From Zygnema cylindricum (Eukaryota; Streptophyta; Zygnematophyceae; Zygnematales; Zygnemataceae), in NCBI GenBank assembly GCA_037447655.1, contig JBBHKE010000226.1, positions 1 through 42,500 of the forward strand: DNA of 42,500 nucleotides. Reading direction: 5' to 3'. How positions within the stretch are numbered: position 1 is the first letter of the stretch; each line of letters begins with the position of its first letter. A program made the position numbers and the translations under genes. Of this stretch, positions 21,252 to 30,883 are shown one piece after another. Under the pieces are notes generated by a model. It did no database searches, was not told where the DNA came from, and saw only the letters and a program-made list of their open reading frames with translations.

Positions 21252-22593
21252 AGAAAATCACTGACTATTATTGTTTATTTACGACTGTTGTTGTTTAAAC
21301 GATGGTTAATGTTAGCTACAACGGTTATTGTTTAGTTACGATGGTTATTGTTTAGTTATGGCGGTTGTTGTTTATTTACGAAGGTGACTTTTGCCGAAAA
21401 CGGAGGAGGTTAACATGTAATTAGATACTGGTTTTTGAGTTTTATTCTAATGTTCTTCAAAGTTTTTGTTCGTCTTTTGTTTTTGTTTTCGTTTTTTGTC
21501 GTTGTTGATCTCGACTCGACTTGCTTTAGTGGTTTTAATGTCAAAAAATATGCGATGGTCCTCAAGGTCAATGAAAACAAAATGAAATGAAATAAAAGAT
21601 TTCGTTTATTTGCAATACCGGCCTCACTCTTCACCTGGTGTACGATCACGACATTGTTTCTTTTTTTTCTGCTCAAAAGAAAAAATATTTTTCTTGAAAG
21701 AAACCGTTTTCACGTCAATTTTTTATTAAGTTCTTTGCCCATGTCGGTTGTGCTGTTTTGTGAAAGAAGTTATTTTATTTTTTATTTTTTTATTTTGGTA
21801 TTTGGTCATGAGCTCTTAAAACCCATTCGCGACTGACAAATTTTTAGTATCCAAAACTAATCCATGGATTTTGAAAAAATTTGAGTTCGTAACTTTTGGT
21901 TATTGGTATTGTTCAAATCGCTCTGGTCCACAGTAATTAGAGTTGTTGAAGTAAGGTAGATAAATATCTTTAAGGTTTTTTTAGGTTGTCGGTGTATTCC
22001 ATGCCTATTGATATTGTTCAAACCACTTTGGCCCTAAGAAACCCTAAAAAAGCTAACAAACCCGGAAAAACCCTAAAAAAAAGCCTAACAAACCCTGAAA
22101 AACCCTAAAATTCCCTGGAAAACCCTAGAGTTGCTGAAGTATGATAGGTAAATGTTCTTTTAGGGTTCTTTTATGGTCTTTAGTGCACCCTTGGAGGTCT
22201 TTTAACTCTTTAAAGATTGATGTTGACTCCTCTAATTTGCTATTCTTAACTAAGTATAGTCATATGTAATAAGCTTTATTAAAACCGGGCAACGGTGAAC
22301 CGTACACGTACATGGAAACAAAAAAAAAAAAATCCGGAAAATGAATCTAAAAGAGCTTGCACAAAATCAAACAAACCAAAAATGTAAAAAACGGGAACTA
22401 ACGGAACTAACGGACAAAAAGACAAACTAACTAAGAAACAAACTAACTAAGACCTCGAGGTGTTGATGGTATTTATGTTTGAATAGGGTGTGGTTGTATA
22501 CAATTTTTATTGAATAGTATACACACTCTTTTGTAATGTGGGAAAATTCGTTCACACCAAACTGAAAATCTTCCTAAGGTAGTTCACAGCTTT
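21252..22593. other. ZIP 3' flank, AT-rich, with telomere-like motifs
   Basis: The likely 3' UTR has repeats of about 20-25 bp around TACGA(C/T)GGTTATTGTTTAGT (about 21275-21385). Around 22035-22130 the motif AAACCCTA recurs about five times in degenerate spacing, resembling interstitial plant-type telomere units. AATAAAAGA at 21590-21598 is a possible polyadenylation signal. No gene was recognised. Confidence 0.5.
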
Positions 22594-22804
22594 TGTTAAT
22601 ATACTTTTTATGTCAAGTATTCCTTGCCCATAGTAGTCGACATGCGATATATTTGGTACAAAAGTTATCGCAATGAATTACCGATACATTGCGATTTATT
22701 ACCAATGTCGGGCTGATAATTACGCGATATCTCTGTACTTATTCTGTAATCTTTGTTCCGTACCACAGTTCCGTACTGTGTTACATGACGTCTGAAGCAA
22801 TATA
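22594..22804 (+). repeat. 211-bp direct repeat, copy 1
   Basis: This matches 23469-23679 almost base for base (shared TCAAGTATTCCTTGCCCATA and AAAAGTTATCGCAATGAATT, for example). It begins TGTTAATATAC and ends GAAGCAATAT. The copies are 664 bp apart. Confidence 0.92.
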
Positions 22805-22805
22805 T

Positions 22806-22960
22806 TAGTGTTGGGTATCGGGTAAATTCATATCGCGATAATTTCGATATTCGATATATCGAATATCGATCGAGCAGAATCCTCGATATATCGTACAGAG
22901 ACCAACATAAATTATCGCGATATATATCGCGATATATAGTATTTTTTTAAATTTAATATT
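22806..22960. mobile_element. One end of an ATCG-rich hAT-like MITE
   Basis: The segment begins TAGTGTTGGGTATCGGGTAA, very close to the inverse of the right end of the element at 39565-39979 (ACCCGATACACAACGCTA). It continues with TATCGCGATA-type palindromes as that element does. No matching second end was found downstream, so it is partial. Confidence 0.6.
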
Positions 22961-23468
22961 TTATATTTCTATATAATATGTAATTTTAGCGAAAAAGACA
23001 AATTGTCTGATACGCCACGTACAACGTGATTTTCGTTCCGTGACTTAAAGGTAGACGCCGCAGAATGTAACCGACAAAAAAGTACTAATTCTGTAATTCA
23101 TATACTTACTTATTTGGGGTATGGTTACATCAGGAGGTCTCTGTAATAGTACGGACAGCAAAATTTATGTATTACAGATGCCTCGGTTACATCGCGTATC
23201 GTCTGTAAACAAGTTTTTACATACGTGTTCTGATTTGAGTGGTTCCACGTAAGATGGCGATCAAACCTTTAAAATCGTCAAAGATTTGAAAACCGACCAT
23301 TTTCGTATGGAAATCCGTACTTGTGTGTTATGTATTATGTACGTGTACTTCGCAAGTGTACCGCGTCAATGTACCTCAGAGATCTCCTTCACTTTGCTGA
23401 AAAACCGTATTTCTTTTCGGCAAAGATTTTACGGTCACCTTGTCCGAAGGCACCTGACTTTAGAGACC

Positions 23469-23679
23469 TGTTAATATACTTTTTATGTCAAGTATTCCTT
23501 GCCCATAGTAGTCGACATGCGATATATTTGGTACAAAAGTTATCGCAATGAATTACCGATACATTGCGATTTATTACCAATGTCGGGCTGATAATTATCG
23601 CGATATCCCTGTACTTATTCCGTACTTTTTGTTCCGTACCGCAGTTCAGTACTGTGTTACATGACTTTTGAAGCAATAT
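23469..23679 (+). repeat. 211-bp direct repeat, copy 2
   Basis: Second copy of 22594-22804, with a few substitutions near its end. It could mark a partial tandem duplication of about 875 bp, or terminal repeats of a small element. The TG...CA-like ends are suggestive, but no primer-binding site or target duplication was found. Confidence 0.92.
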
Positions 23680-23962
23680 TTCCTTGCACTCTTCACGGCT
23701 GAGTTGCTGAATAGCTGATGATGATACAAAGATTTATTTATTATTTTTTTTTTTTTTTTTGTGGCGGATGACATCACATGCTACGATAAGGGACTTGATT
23801 TTTAGTAAAACCTCATCCCTCATTTTGAGTTATTTGCCGTTAGTATAAAATGTATTCCAAGATTTATTTTGGTGACACTTTTTAGGTTTTCCTAGTTTCA
23901 CATAAACAACGATTCACGCATGAGTAGAGAGGATATAATGGTGAATAAAATCCAAACAAGTT

Positions 23963-24050
23963 TTATAATTTTGGAGGCACAATTTTATGAATTTGGAGGC
24001 ACAATTTTATGAATTTGGAGGCACACTTTTATGAATTTGGAGGCACTTTA
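23963..24050. repeat. 22-bp tandem repeat, about four units
   Basis: Units of GGAGGCACAATTTTATGAAT plus TT repeat nearly perfectly; the last unit is partial. Confidence 0.92.
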
Positions 24051-24208
24051 GAAGGGCATCAACAATGATACACAGCATTAGGTTATGGCAGACCACAAAA
24101 GTAATGAAAAAACTTCTCACAAAACTTGCTATGAAATGCCTGAGTGGAAAAAATAGTGATCAGTACGGTACAGTGCTCATTGCCACTAGTGACGAAAGAG
24201 TTTAAAAG

Positions 24209-24258
24209 TTATCAAGGACGTAAATGCTATCAAGGACGTAAATGCTATCAAGGATTTA
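24209..24258. repeat. 18-bp tandem repeat, about 2.7 units
   Basis: Units of TATCAAGGACGTAAATGC lie head to tail. The open frame across them (CYQGRKCYQG) is short and not recognised. Confidence 0.85.
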
Positions 24259-24690
24259 ATACTTATCGAAGCATATCTTTGGAACTAATTTACTATGAAG
24301 TGAAGGACCGACTCAAGTCCACTCTTCTCAAGTGTGCTCTTATTGCTTATTTGTGATTTTTCAAAAAAAATAGTGCAACTTGATTTAATGCTATTAAAAA
24401 ATTTAGCTACGGGCAACGTTCTCAAACAAGAAGATTTATTTCAAACTCTTTTCACATGAAAATTTTAAGTACATTAGGTACGCCAACATTTGGGACATGG
24501 ATCTCAATTGAAATTAAATATTGCATTGATAAATAAATTCAGTTATACAGATTTCAGACTTCTCCCTTCAATATTTGAGAACTTGAAGCTGTAAGGTTTT
24601 CAACCACATTCCTACAATTAATGGGTGTGTGGAAACACCAATAAAAGTGTGCACATGGAGTTCAAGAAGAATGGAACATGGAGCTAATTC

Positions 24691-24994
24691 ATTCATTTCA
24701 GCTTGAATTTCAAAGAGGCAAAATAGCTCCCAGTTGACGAGGAGAAGAATCGAACCTGCGACCTCTCAAAGGTCACCACGAAACCAGTTGATTTTATTCA
24801 GCTGGAAACTCAGAGTGACATAACTCCGACGCGTGTAGAAGAATAGGCTTAAACCCGCGACCTTTAAAGTCTCGCCATGACATTGATTCATTTCAGCTTG
24901 AAATTCAAAGGAACGGGCAAAATCAGGCGTTGAGAACGAGATTTGAACCGGCAACCTCCCATCGCACAAGAGTTCAAATCGAATGGTTGTAATA
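24691..24994 (-). repeat. Three ~100-bp tRNA-related (SINE-like) units in tandem
   Basis: Units at 24691-24790, 24791-24895 and 24896-24994 share (on the + strand) ATTCATTTCAGCTTGAAATT-like starts and, 45-60 bp later, an inverted B box: GAATCGAACCTGCGACCTC, CTTAAACCCGCGACC and TTTGAACCGGCAACCTC. Read on the minus strand, each gives a T-arm-like GGTTCGATTC block followed by a conserved tail. Unit 24691-24790 also has an A-box-like TGGTTTCGTGG. The array begins exactly at the 3' end of the tRNA-Sec and runs in the same direction. Confidence 0.7.
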
Positions 24995-25081
24995 CGCTCA
25001 CCAGGCCGAATCGAACGGCTCGGCCGCTAGGCCGCTACGGATTTGAAGTCCGCACCCGAGACCACTCGGGCTCAGTCGAGC
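24995..25081 (-). tRNA. tRNA-Sec (selenocysteine, anticodon UCA)
   Basis: The minus-strand transcript is 87 nt, the usual length of eukaryotic tRNA-Sec without CCA. Reading 5' to 3': acceptor GCTCGACTG; AG; D stem CCCGAG, loop TGGT, stem CTCGGG (6 bp); anticodon stem GCGGA, loop CTTCAAA with anticodon TCA (25046-25044), stem TCCGT; long variable arm CGGCC-TAGC-GGCCG; T stem GCCG, loop TTCGATT, stem CGGC; acceptor CTGGTGAGC; discriminator G. The 9+4 architecture, G73 and the blocks AGTGGTCT, GGGTGC, CTTCAAA, GTAG and TAGC match animal tRNA-Sec. The acceptor has an A-G mismatch plus a U-U mismatch; as I recall, the human tRNA has a mismatch at the latter position too. A TATA-like AAATAAATA sits about 24-32 bp upstream. 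There is no T4 tract directly after the gene; the first lies 74 nt downstream. Land plants are thought to lack this gene. Confidence 0.88.
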
Positions 25082-25104
25082 GTCAACTTCAGAGCAAATT
25101 TTGG

Positions 25105-25113
25105 TATTTATTT
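25105..25113 (-). promoter_or_regulatory. TATA-like box upstream of tRNA-Sec
   Basis: AAATAAATA on the minus strand lies 24-32 bp before the tRNA 5' end. That is where type 3 Pol III genes such as tRNA-Sec and U6 carry their TATA box. No convincing plant USE or animal PSE element was seen further upstream. Confidence 0.45.
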
Positions 25114-25494
25114 CTTACGAACTTAACAAAAATCTTCCAATACTTTAATGTACGGAGTGAGTGCACGGAGAGGAAATGGGAATTCTTCCTATTCGGAGAG
25201 GTTAAAATACTAAAATGGTAAAACCTAAAACGACTGAAACGCAATTAGTTGAAAGCTTATAAGTTTACAACCAAGGTTACGATATTTCGACTTTTTAGGG
25301 CGTTTTGATTCTGTTTCTTTTTGTTGCTTTACTGTATCCTTTCGTCTTTCATAACCTTTCTCGACCTTTTCATAAGTTCTCTTTCTTTTTGTTCCTGAGC
25401 ACAAAACAGAGGAAGGCGTGTCATTTTTGTAAGGCGCTGTTTCTCTTTCACTTTTCTTCGCTTCACTATCCTTAGTTTCTCGACCAGGAACAGA

Positions 25495-25521
25495 AATTAG
25501 GGTTTCATCGGAACCCTAATT
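25495..25521 (+). promoter_or_regulatory. Telo-box palindrome in the Y14 5' leader
   Basis: AATTAGGGTT, a 7-nt spacer and its exact inverse AACCCTAATT end six bases before the Y14 ATG. AAACCCTA-type telo-boxes are common near starts of plant housekeeping genes. Here the two arms could also form a 10-bp hairpin in the mRNA leader. Confidence 0.65.
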
Positions 25522-25527
25522 AACAAT

Positions 25528-28500
25528 ATGACGACAGCTGAAGTCGAACAAGTCGATTTTGAGCCTGAAGATGACGATCTTTTGGCAGAAGATATGCCTA
25601 TGGAGGAAGACCCTACTCCTCCTCCTCCCAAGCTGAAATCCACTATTACTGGAGCAGCGCCTCCTGCAGGAAACCCTAACACAAAAAAAACAAAAGGAAG
25701 AGGGTTCAAGGACCCTATGGACGTCGACAGGGGTGATCGGTACGGACAGTTTGAGAGTCTAGATTCTGCAGGAGGACCGGGACCTCAGAGATGTATCCTT
25801 TTCTTTTTTTTGTTTGTTTGTTTTTTCTGATTTTTTTACTGTGATCCGTAATTCTCTTGATAATGGTGGAAGTGGTGGAGAATTTTCGGTAAATAGGGTG
25901 TTGTGTATGTTTTGCAATTTAAGATGGTTGTGTTTTGTAGGATTAGGAGGTTTTTGGATTTGCGTTTTTTAGAATCTCTCTCTCTCTTTCTCTCTTATTT
26001 GTTGAGGTCTGGTAGTTGTTACTGCTAGTCAGTGATTTTCATTAACTTGGAAATCACACCAAAAGTACAATTTGTCCACATTAGATACCGCCCATCACTA
26101 AGTTTGTGAATTATTAGTGTTAACACTTTGTTTAAATTTACTACACTCCATTATAACACACCACGTGGCTCATTATTGGTCACTTAACTGGATAATGTTT
26201 TTAACACTAATTTATGAGTTTGGGTTAAAAAAAGCGCTCACTTGTATTCGAGTCATTAATTCTAACAGCGATTGGCGGTGTACACCTTACATTGCTGTAA
26301 GAATTAAATACACTAATTCGAGTGAAGGTCTTTTTGACCCAAAATTATAATTGGTGTTAATAACTCTACTTGTTTGGCTGGCCCACAATGAACGATGTGG
26401 CAAAGCATTTTTTAGTGTAGCTAATGTATCCGCTTTTACAGTCATAGTTCACGAACTCTTGTTGTAGCTCTAAGCTTTATTAGGGTACCCTTTTCTTTTT
26501 GTATTTTTTTTTCCATTACATTTTCTAATGGAAAAGTGAACTGTTTCGCTCCTGTAGCACTTGGTGCCGCAATAGTTTTAGCAGTTTTATTTCTTAACTT
26601 GATTTTTTTTTTAACACATCATTTATAATTTTGTTTCAAAAGCTGGTCTGTTTCACACCAAGTCATGAATAGGGGAAGGGCCAAGTGTATACCGGTAATT
26701 AGCTTGACCCACACTATTTTGTGTGCATTTGTCTCAAATTACTCACCGGTACACCACCCATCGCTATTAGTATTAATAACACTCGAAATGGTGTGAACAA
26801 CAATATTTAACGAAGTGGACTACAAGTTCTACAAGTTGCCACGTCTCCCTTCTCTAAATTAGTATTATACATTCTAATTTCGATTTTACACTAATATTTC
26901 CTTTACACTAAGCAGTTAAGCTTTTTCTGGGCAGTTATAGTACCTTTTTTTTCACTATGCATTTGCCCAATTTTAATGTGGGAGAGGCAAGACCTTTATC
27001 TTCCAATTTCTTGCCTCGAAAAAGAAAAAATGTATTTCATGGCTGAACGTAAAATTAAACACCTTAAATTGCCCAAAAAATGTTCAAAACTAATAACGAT
27101 GGGCAGTGTGGTAGTCTGGTATAGACGGATTGATATTCAGTGGTGTAATGTTGATCTGGCTCCCTCTCTTTTTCTTTTGCATTTTCCTTCGCATTTTCCT
27201 TTCCATTTTCTTTTACATTTTTTTTTTTGAACTTCTAGTTTCTTTCACCAGTAAATTACAGCTATTGAGGGTTGGATTGTTCTTGTGACGGGAGTTCACG
27301 AAGAGGCCCAAGAAGACGATATTCATGAAATGTTCGCCGAATTTGGAGAAATAAAGAATCTGCATCTCAATCTTGATCGTAGAACAGGTTTTGTGAAGGT
27401 ACGTGAAGCTTTTTGGAATATGGGGTTTTATATAAACGCTGGTTCTTTATAATCCTTATAAAAGGTTTACTACAGACGGTGCCATATCATTTTCTAGGAG
27501 AATATGAATCTATCACCTAAAATTTTTGATAGGGAAAAATCTTGTATGGATAAAGGACGGCTTCAAATTTTCGCATGGCTTACATATATTCCGAAGGATT
27601 TGTTGTATATAAGTTGGTTTGATCCCACCACTTTCATTTACATAAAAGTGCTCCAAAAAAGCCCTCCATAGAATAACCCTGTTTTTAAGAGGTTCAATAG
27701 TTTTTAATGATGGTGGTTTGACACGGTTATTCCTCTGTTGCTGTTCAAATTTTGTGAATTAGGTTTTATGTGAGAACCCTGTGTTTATAGTAATGTATTA
27801 TATGTAATATATCTGATATATCTAATGCACGTAGTATATTAAGATGTTGTTATTGTTGGTGGTTTGACAGGGTTATGCTCTAATCGAATACGAGAACAGG
27901 AAGGAAGCCCAGGCAGCCATTGACAGTCTAAATGGAGCAGATCTTTTGACGCAGACAATTGGGGTTTCATGGGCATTCAGCACTGGTCCAAAAGGGGCAC
28001 GACAGACCCGCAGGTACGTAACAGGGGTTTCATTGGTTGATTTAGTGTTTCAACGGTTTTTAGGGTTAATTCTGGTTACTGTTGGATGGATCTGGAAAAT
28101 GAGTGCGCAAAAAAACCCTATATCCCATGACCTATAAATGACAAGTAAAGTCTTGATAAAAAAAGGTGAAGACTGGTGATGAGCTAATGTGGAAGGAACA
28201 ATGAAGAAAAACAAAAATGAATCGAATACTAATTTCAGAATCAAAGTGAAGTTATGTAGTAGTGAAATCTGATTACAATGTGAAAAGGACCAAACTAGCA
28301 GGTAAACAAATGAAAGCAATAAATTTGAGTGCAAGACTGGTTGAGGATAATATAAGGTTTACTTGGTACTTAATGCCACGATCATCGTAAGCTTCAAAGG
28401 TAGTGAGAATATGTGACAGAGCAAAGAAGCTTAAAGCCGGCCTGCAGAAGGGATCTGTAGTATGTACGGACAAATTTGTGTTTTGAACCAAAATGAGCAA

Positions 28501-29884
28501 TTTGCTAGCGAGCAAAATACAAAATGCGACTTTTGTCCAAAAGCAGTGTAAATGATAAGTTTTCAAGCTGAAACGGCCATCACTCCTTCTGGGCCTTTTA
28601 AAGGACAGGGGTTGTTAATGCAACAGTTAGTTTTTCGAAAGAAAGCAATGCTCATCACTTTCACTTTCACCACACGTTCACATTTTGGGGTTTGTTTTTA
28701 CTGCTAAGTACAAAATTGCTGATCCGATTCACTGATTTGTCTCCTTTCGAGTCACGTTCAAATATGTGAATCTGTATGGTCTTTGTTAGTCCTCATCATG
28801 TTGTCTTTTTTTTTTACTCTCACTTTTTTGTGCTGGTAAACCGTTCACGCGTAGTGGTTCAAAGGAGGGAAAAATCTCTTTTGGGACTTTCATTTCCAGG
28901 AAATGTCATTGTTGTCGGTTCAACATGTTAACGAAGCAAATAGTTCTTGAACTGTGGTTACGGGCATGTGAAGTGAATTAGGATATTCAAGAATATGCCG
29001 AGTCATGTGAGGAGTTGTGTGCTAGAGATGTTGTTTATAATATTTTGTTGATTTGGGACACTTTTGTATGTGTAAATGTGGGTTCTGCAAATTTTGTCTT
29101 TTAAGATTTAGGTTTTTTTGTAGGTTCATCCTCTAGGTACACTGCTCATCGTTATTAGAGTTAACACTAACTCAGTCTTGACTTTTTTTGGCCGAAAATC
29201 ATAAAATAGTGTTAACAACACTGTTTAAGGGAGTGGACTACATTCTGCCACGTTTCCCTTGCACTAAATTAGTATTCTATATTTTAATTTTGCAGTAACA
29301 CTAATAAATCCTTAATGCTAATAACTATGGGCAGTGTTGGTAGTTGAAATTCACCTGTCCCATGATTGATATTAAGTGTACAACCATGGATTTTTGACGC
29401 CTCTTTTTTATTTGTCCATGTTATAGAATATGATTCACATTCAGTAAGAAATATGCAATGTTCTTCGATAACTCTTGTGGTCCTTATTCTCAGCTTTCTG
29501 TTTAAAAGTTTCTTTACACCGGTTCAAAAGTTAATAGTTTCATAATGATTTTAGCTGTCAAAGGAGGGGACATGTGACTTTTTCAACTTCATGGAATTTA
29601 CAGATTATCCAAATTGTTGAAATTCGATTATACAAATTGCTGAGATTTGTTTTACTTTTGTTGACACTCCAGTAGGCTATTAACTGTGGGTCTCGCCTAA
29701 ATGAAAAAAACAAACGGGGAAGAGTTAAGAGTTTGTGGGTTTCGTGAGTTTGCAGGTTTTGTATTTTGTTGGTTTCGAGTTTTTTTTTCGGTTTTGTTTG
29801 GTTAATTATTGCTTTTTAGTATCTGATTTTTCTCCTGATTTATGCCCCTGGTTTTGCAGAACGGAGAGAAGAAGAAATTATTGA
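25528..29884 (+). CDS. Y14: Y14 (RBM8A), exon junction complex RNA-binding protein
   Basis: Four exons: 25528-25792, 27262-27398, 27871-28013 and 29860-29884 (570 nt, 189 residues plus stop). All are GT-AG. The acidic N-terminus ([14 protein letters not shown]) and the [10 protein letters not shown] and YGQFESL blocks match Y14 proteins. [20 protein letters not shown] opens the single RRM (about residues 90-170), with RNP2-like IVLVTG and RNP1-like RTGFVKGYALIEY, ending [12 protein letters not shown]. The tail is short and basic ([12 protein letters not shown]). With MAGO, Y14 forms the EJC heterodimer deposited on spliced mRNA upstream of exon junctions; it acts in nucleus and cytoplasm in localisation and nonsense-mediated decay. 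Length agrees with human (174) and Arabidopsis (about 200). The last coding exon has only 25 nt and follows a 1.85-kb intron; it is supported by frame and tail type. Introns 1 and 3 carry MITEs. Confidence 0.94.
26086..26282. mobile_element. MITE in Y14 intron 1 (first of two)
   Basis: It begins ATACCGCCCATCACTAA and ends CTAACAGCGATTGGCGG followed by TGTA, an imperfect inverted pair. The interior contains CCACGTGGCTC. The family recurs at 10553, 26749, 29137, 30663 and 36881. Confidence 0.7.
26749..27113. mobile_element. MITE in Y14 intron 1 (second)
   Basis: It begins GTACACCACCCATCGCTATT and ends AATAACGATGGGCAGTGTGG plus TA. The interior GTGGACTAC and TGCCACGTCTCCC block is shared with 29137-29342 and 10553-10679. 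It is longer than its relatives, so it may contain an insertion or be composite. Confidence 0.65.
29137..29342. mobile_element. MITE in Y14 intron 3
   Basis: The ends GTACACTGCTCATCGTTATT and GCTAATAACTATGGGCAGTG are inverse to each other. The interior matches the other members (GTGGACTACATTCTGCCACG). Confidence 0.72.
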
Positions 29885-30662
29885 AAAGATTTATCGTAGT
29901 TGTACCTACCAGGTTCTGTAATACATCAAATGGTGGTTTTTCTCTTTTTTTCTTTTTAAGAAAATTCACGGAATGAGACGAAATGAAGAAAAGTACAGAA
30001 ACGGCTTTGGTTCTGTTCAACAATGGGTATTCTTAGAAAAGCCACTTACTTTCAACTTTTGATTGACTCGAAAAAGAAAAAGTAGATAAAAGTTTGTGGT
30101 TACAGTCTTATTTGAATTTTTGAAACATCGCTATTTTTTTTTGCGATTCAAATGAAAAGTTTTCGCTTATGTTTTCGCTTAACTTTGTGGAAACTGTCTT
30201 TTGGAATTCAAAGAAAATGTGCTCCCATGTCTGTGAGAAGAATCCAATCAAAATTAAAACCCTAAACAATCCTAAGAAAACCCTAAAAAACCTAAAAAAA
30301 CTCTAAAATTGAAAGTAGTATGTGTTTTTTCTTTCTCTGTTTTTATGGTGCTTGTTTTGTCAAAAGTTATTACAAATGTTTCTGTTTTTGCAGTATGAGT
30401 GATTAGGGTTTTTCGTTGATACCTTTTTGATGTCCATAAGTATGTATACAATAATATTGTACGCTATTTTTGTGGAATGAGAAGTCTGGGATGGAAGCGT
30501 CAACAAATTAACCTAACTGCAGGTAAACAGCAGTTGTTCTGTTGTTAACTGCAGTTAGTTCTGTTGCTAGTATAATGTTTGCCATAAATATTCAGATGTA
30601 TCTCCCTTTTGAGACACTTTGTTGATGTTATCAAAATTGTTGATATTAAATGTACCGTGTGG
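29885..30662. other. Y14 3' flank
   Basis: This likely includes the Y14 3' UTR. Telomere-like AAACCCTAAA motifs occur at about 30258-30300. An inverted pair AACTGCAG(GT)AAACAGCAG/CTGTTGTTAACTGCAGTT lies at about 30513-30556. No gene is recognised. Confidence 0.5.
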
Positions 30663-30883
30663 AGTACACTGTGTATCGCTATTAGAGTAAATGTTTTTTT
30701 GCCACTTAAAACATCTTTTCTCCGTACACATTTGTCCGATTTCAATATGAGACCGCCAAACGAAACTGAGAATCTAACCTTTCAATCAAAACCATCAGCT
30801 CAACAATTCGACATGTGTGTATGGAGAAAAGATGTTTTAAGTGGCAAAAAAAACATTTACGCTAATAGCGATTCACAGTAGTA
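30663..30883. mobile_element. Long-armed hairpin MITE between Y14 and UBP1
   Basis: The arms, about 30663-30731 and 30812-30881, are near-perfect inverse copies (for example GCCACTTAAAACATC and GATGTTTTAAGTGGC) around an 80-bp loop. The ends GTACACTGTGTATCGCTATT and AATAGCGATTCACAGTAGTA place it in the same MITE family. A transcript would form a hairpin of about 65 bp. Confidence 0.82.

Noticed and set aside
22594-23679. Definite LTR retrotransposon
   Set aside because: No primer-binding site, polypurine tract, coding region or target duplication; kept only as direct repeats.
23963-24050. CRISPR-like repeats
   Set aside because: Simple 22-bp head-to-tail tandem repeats without spacers.
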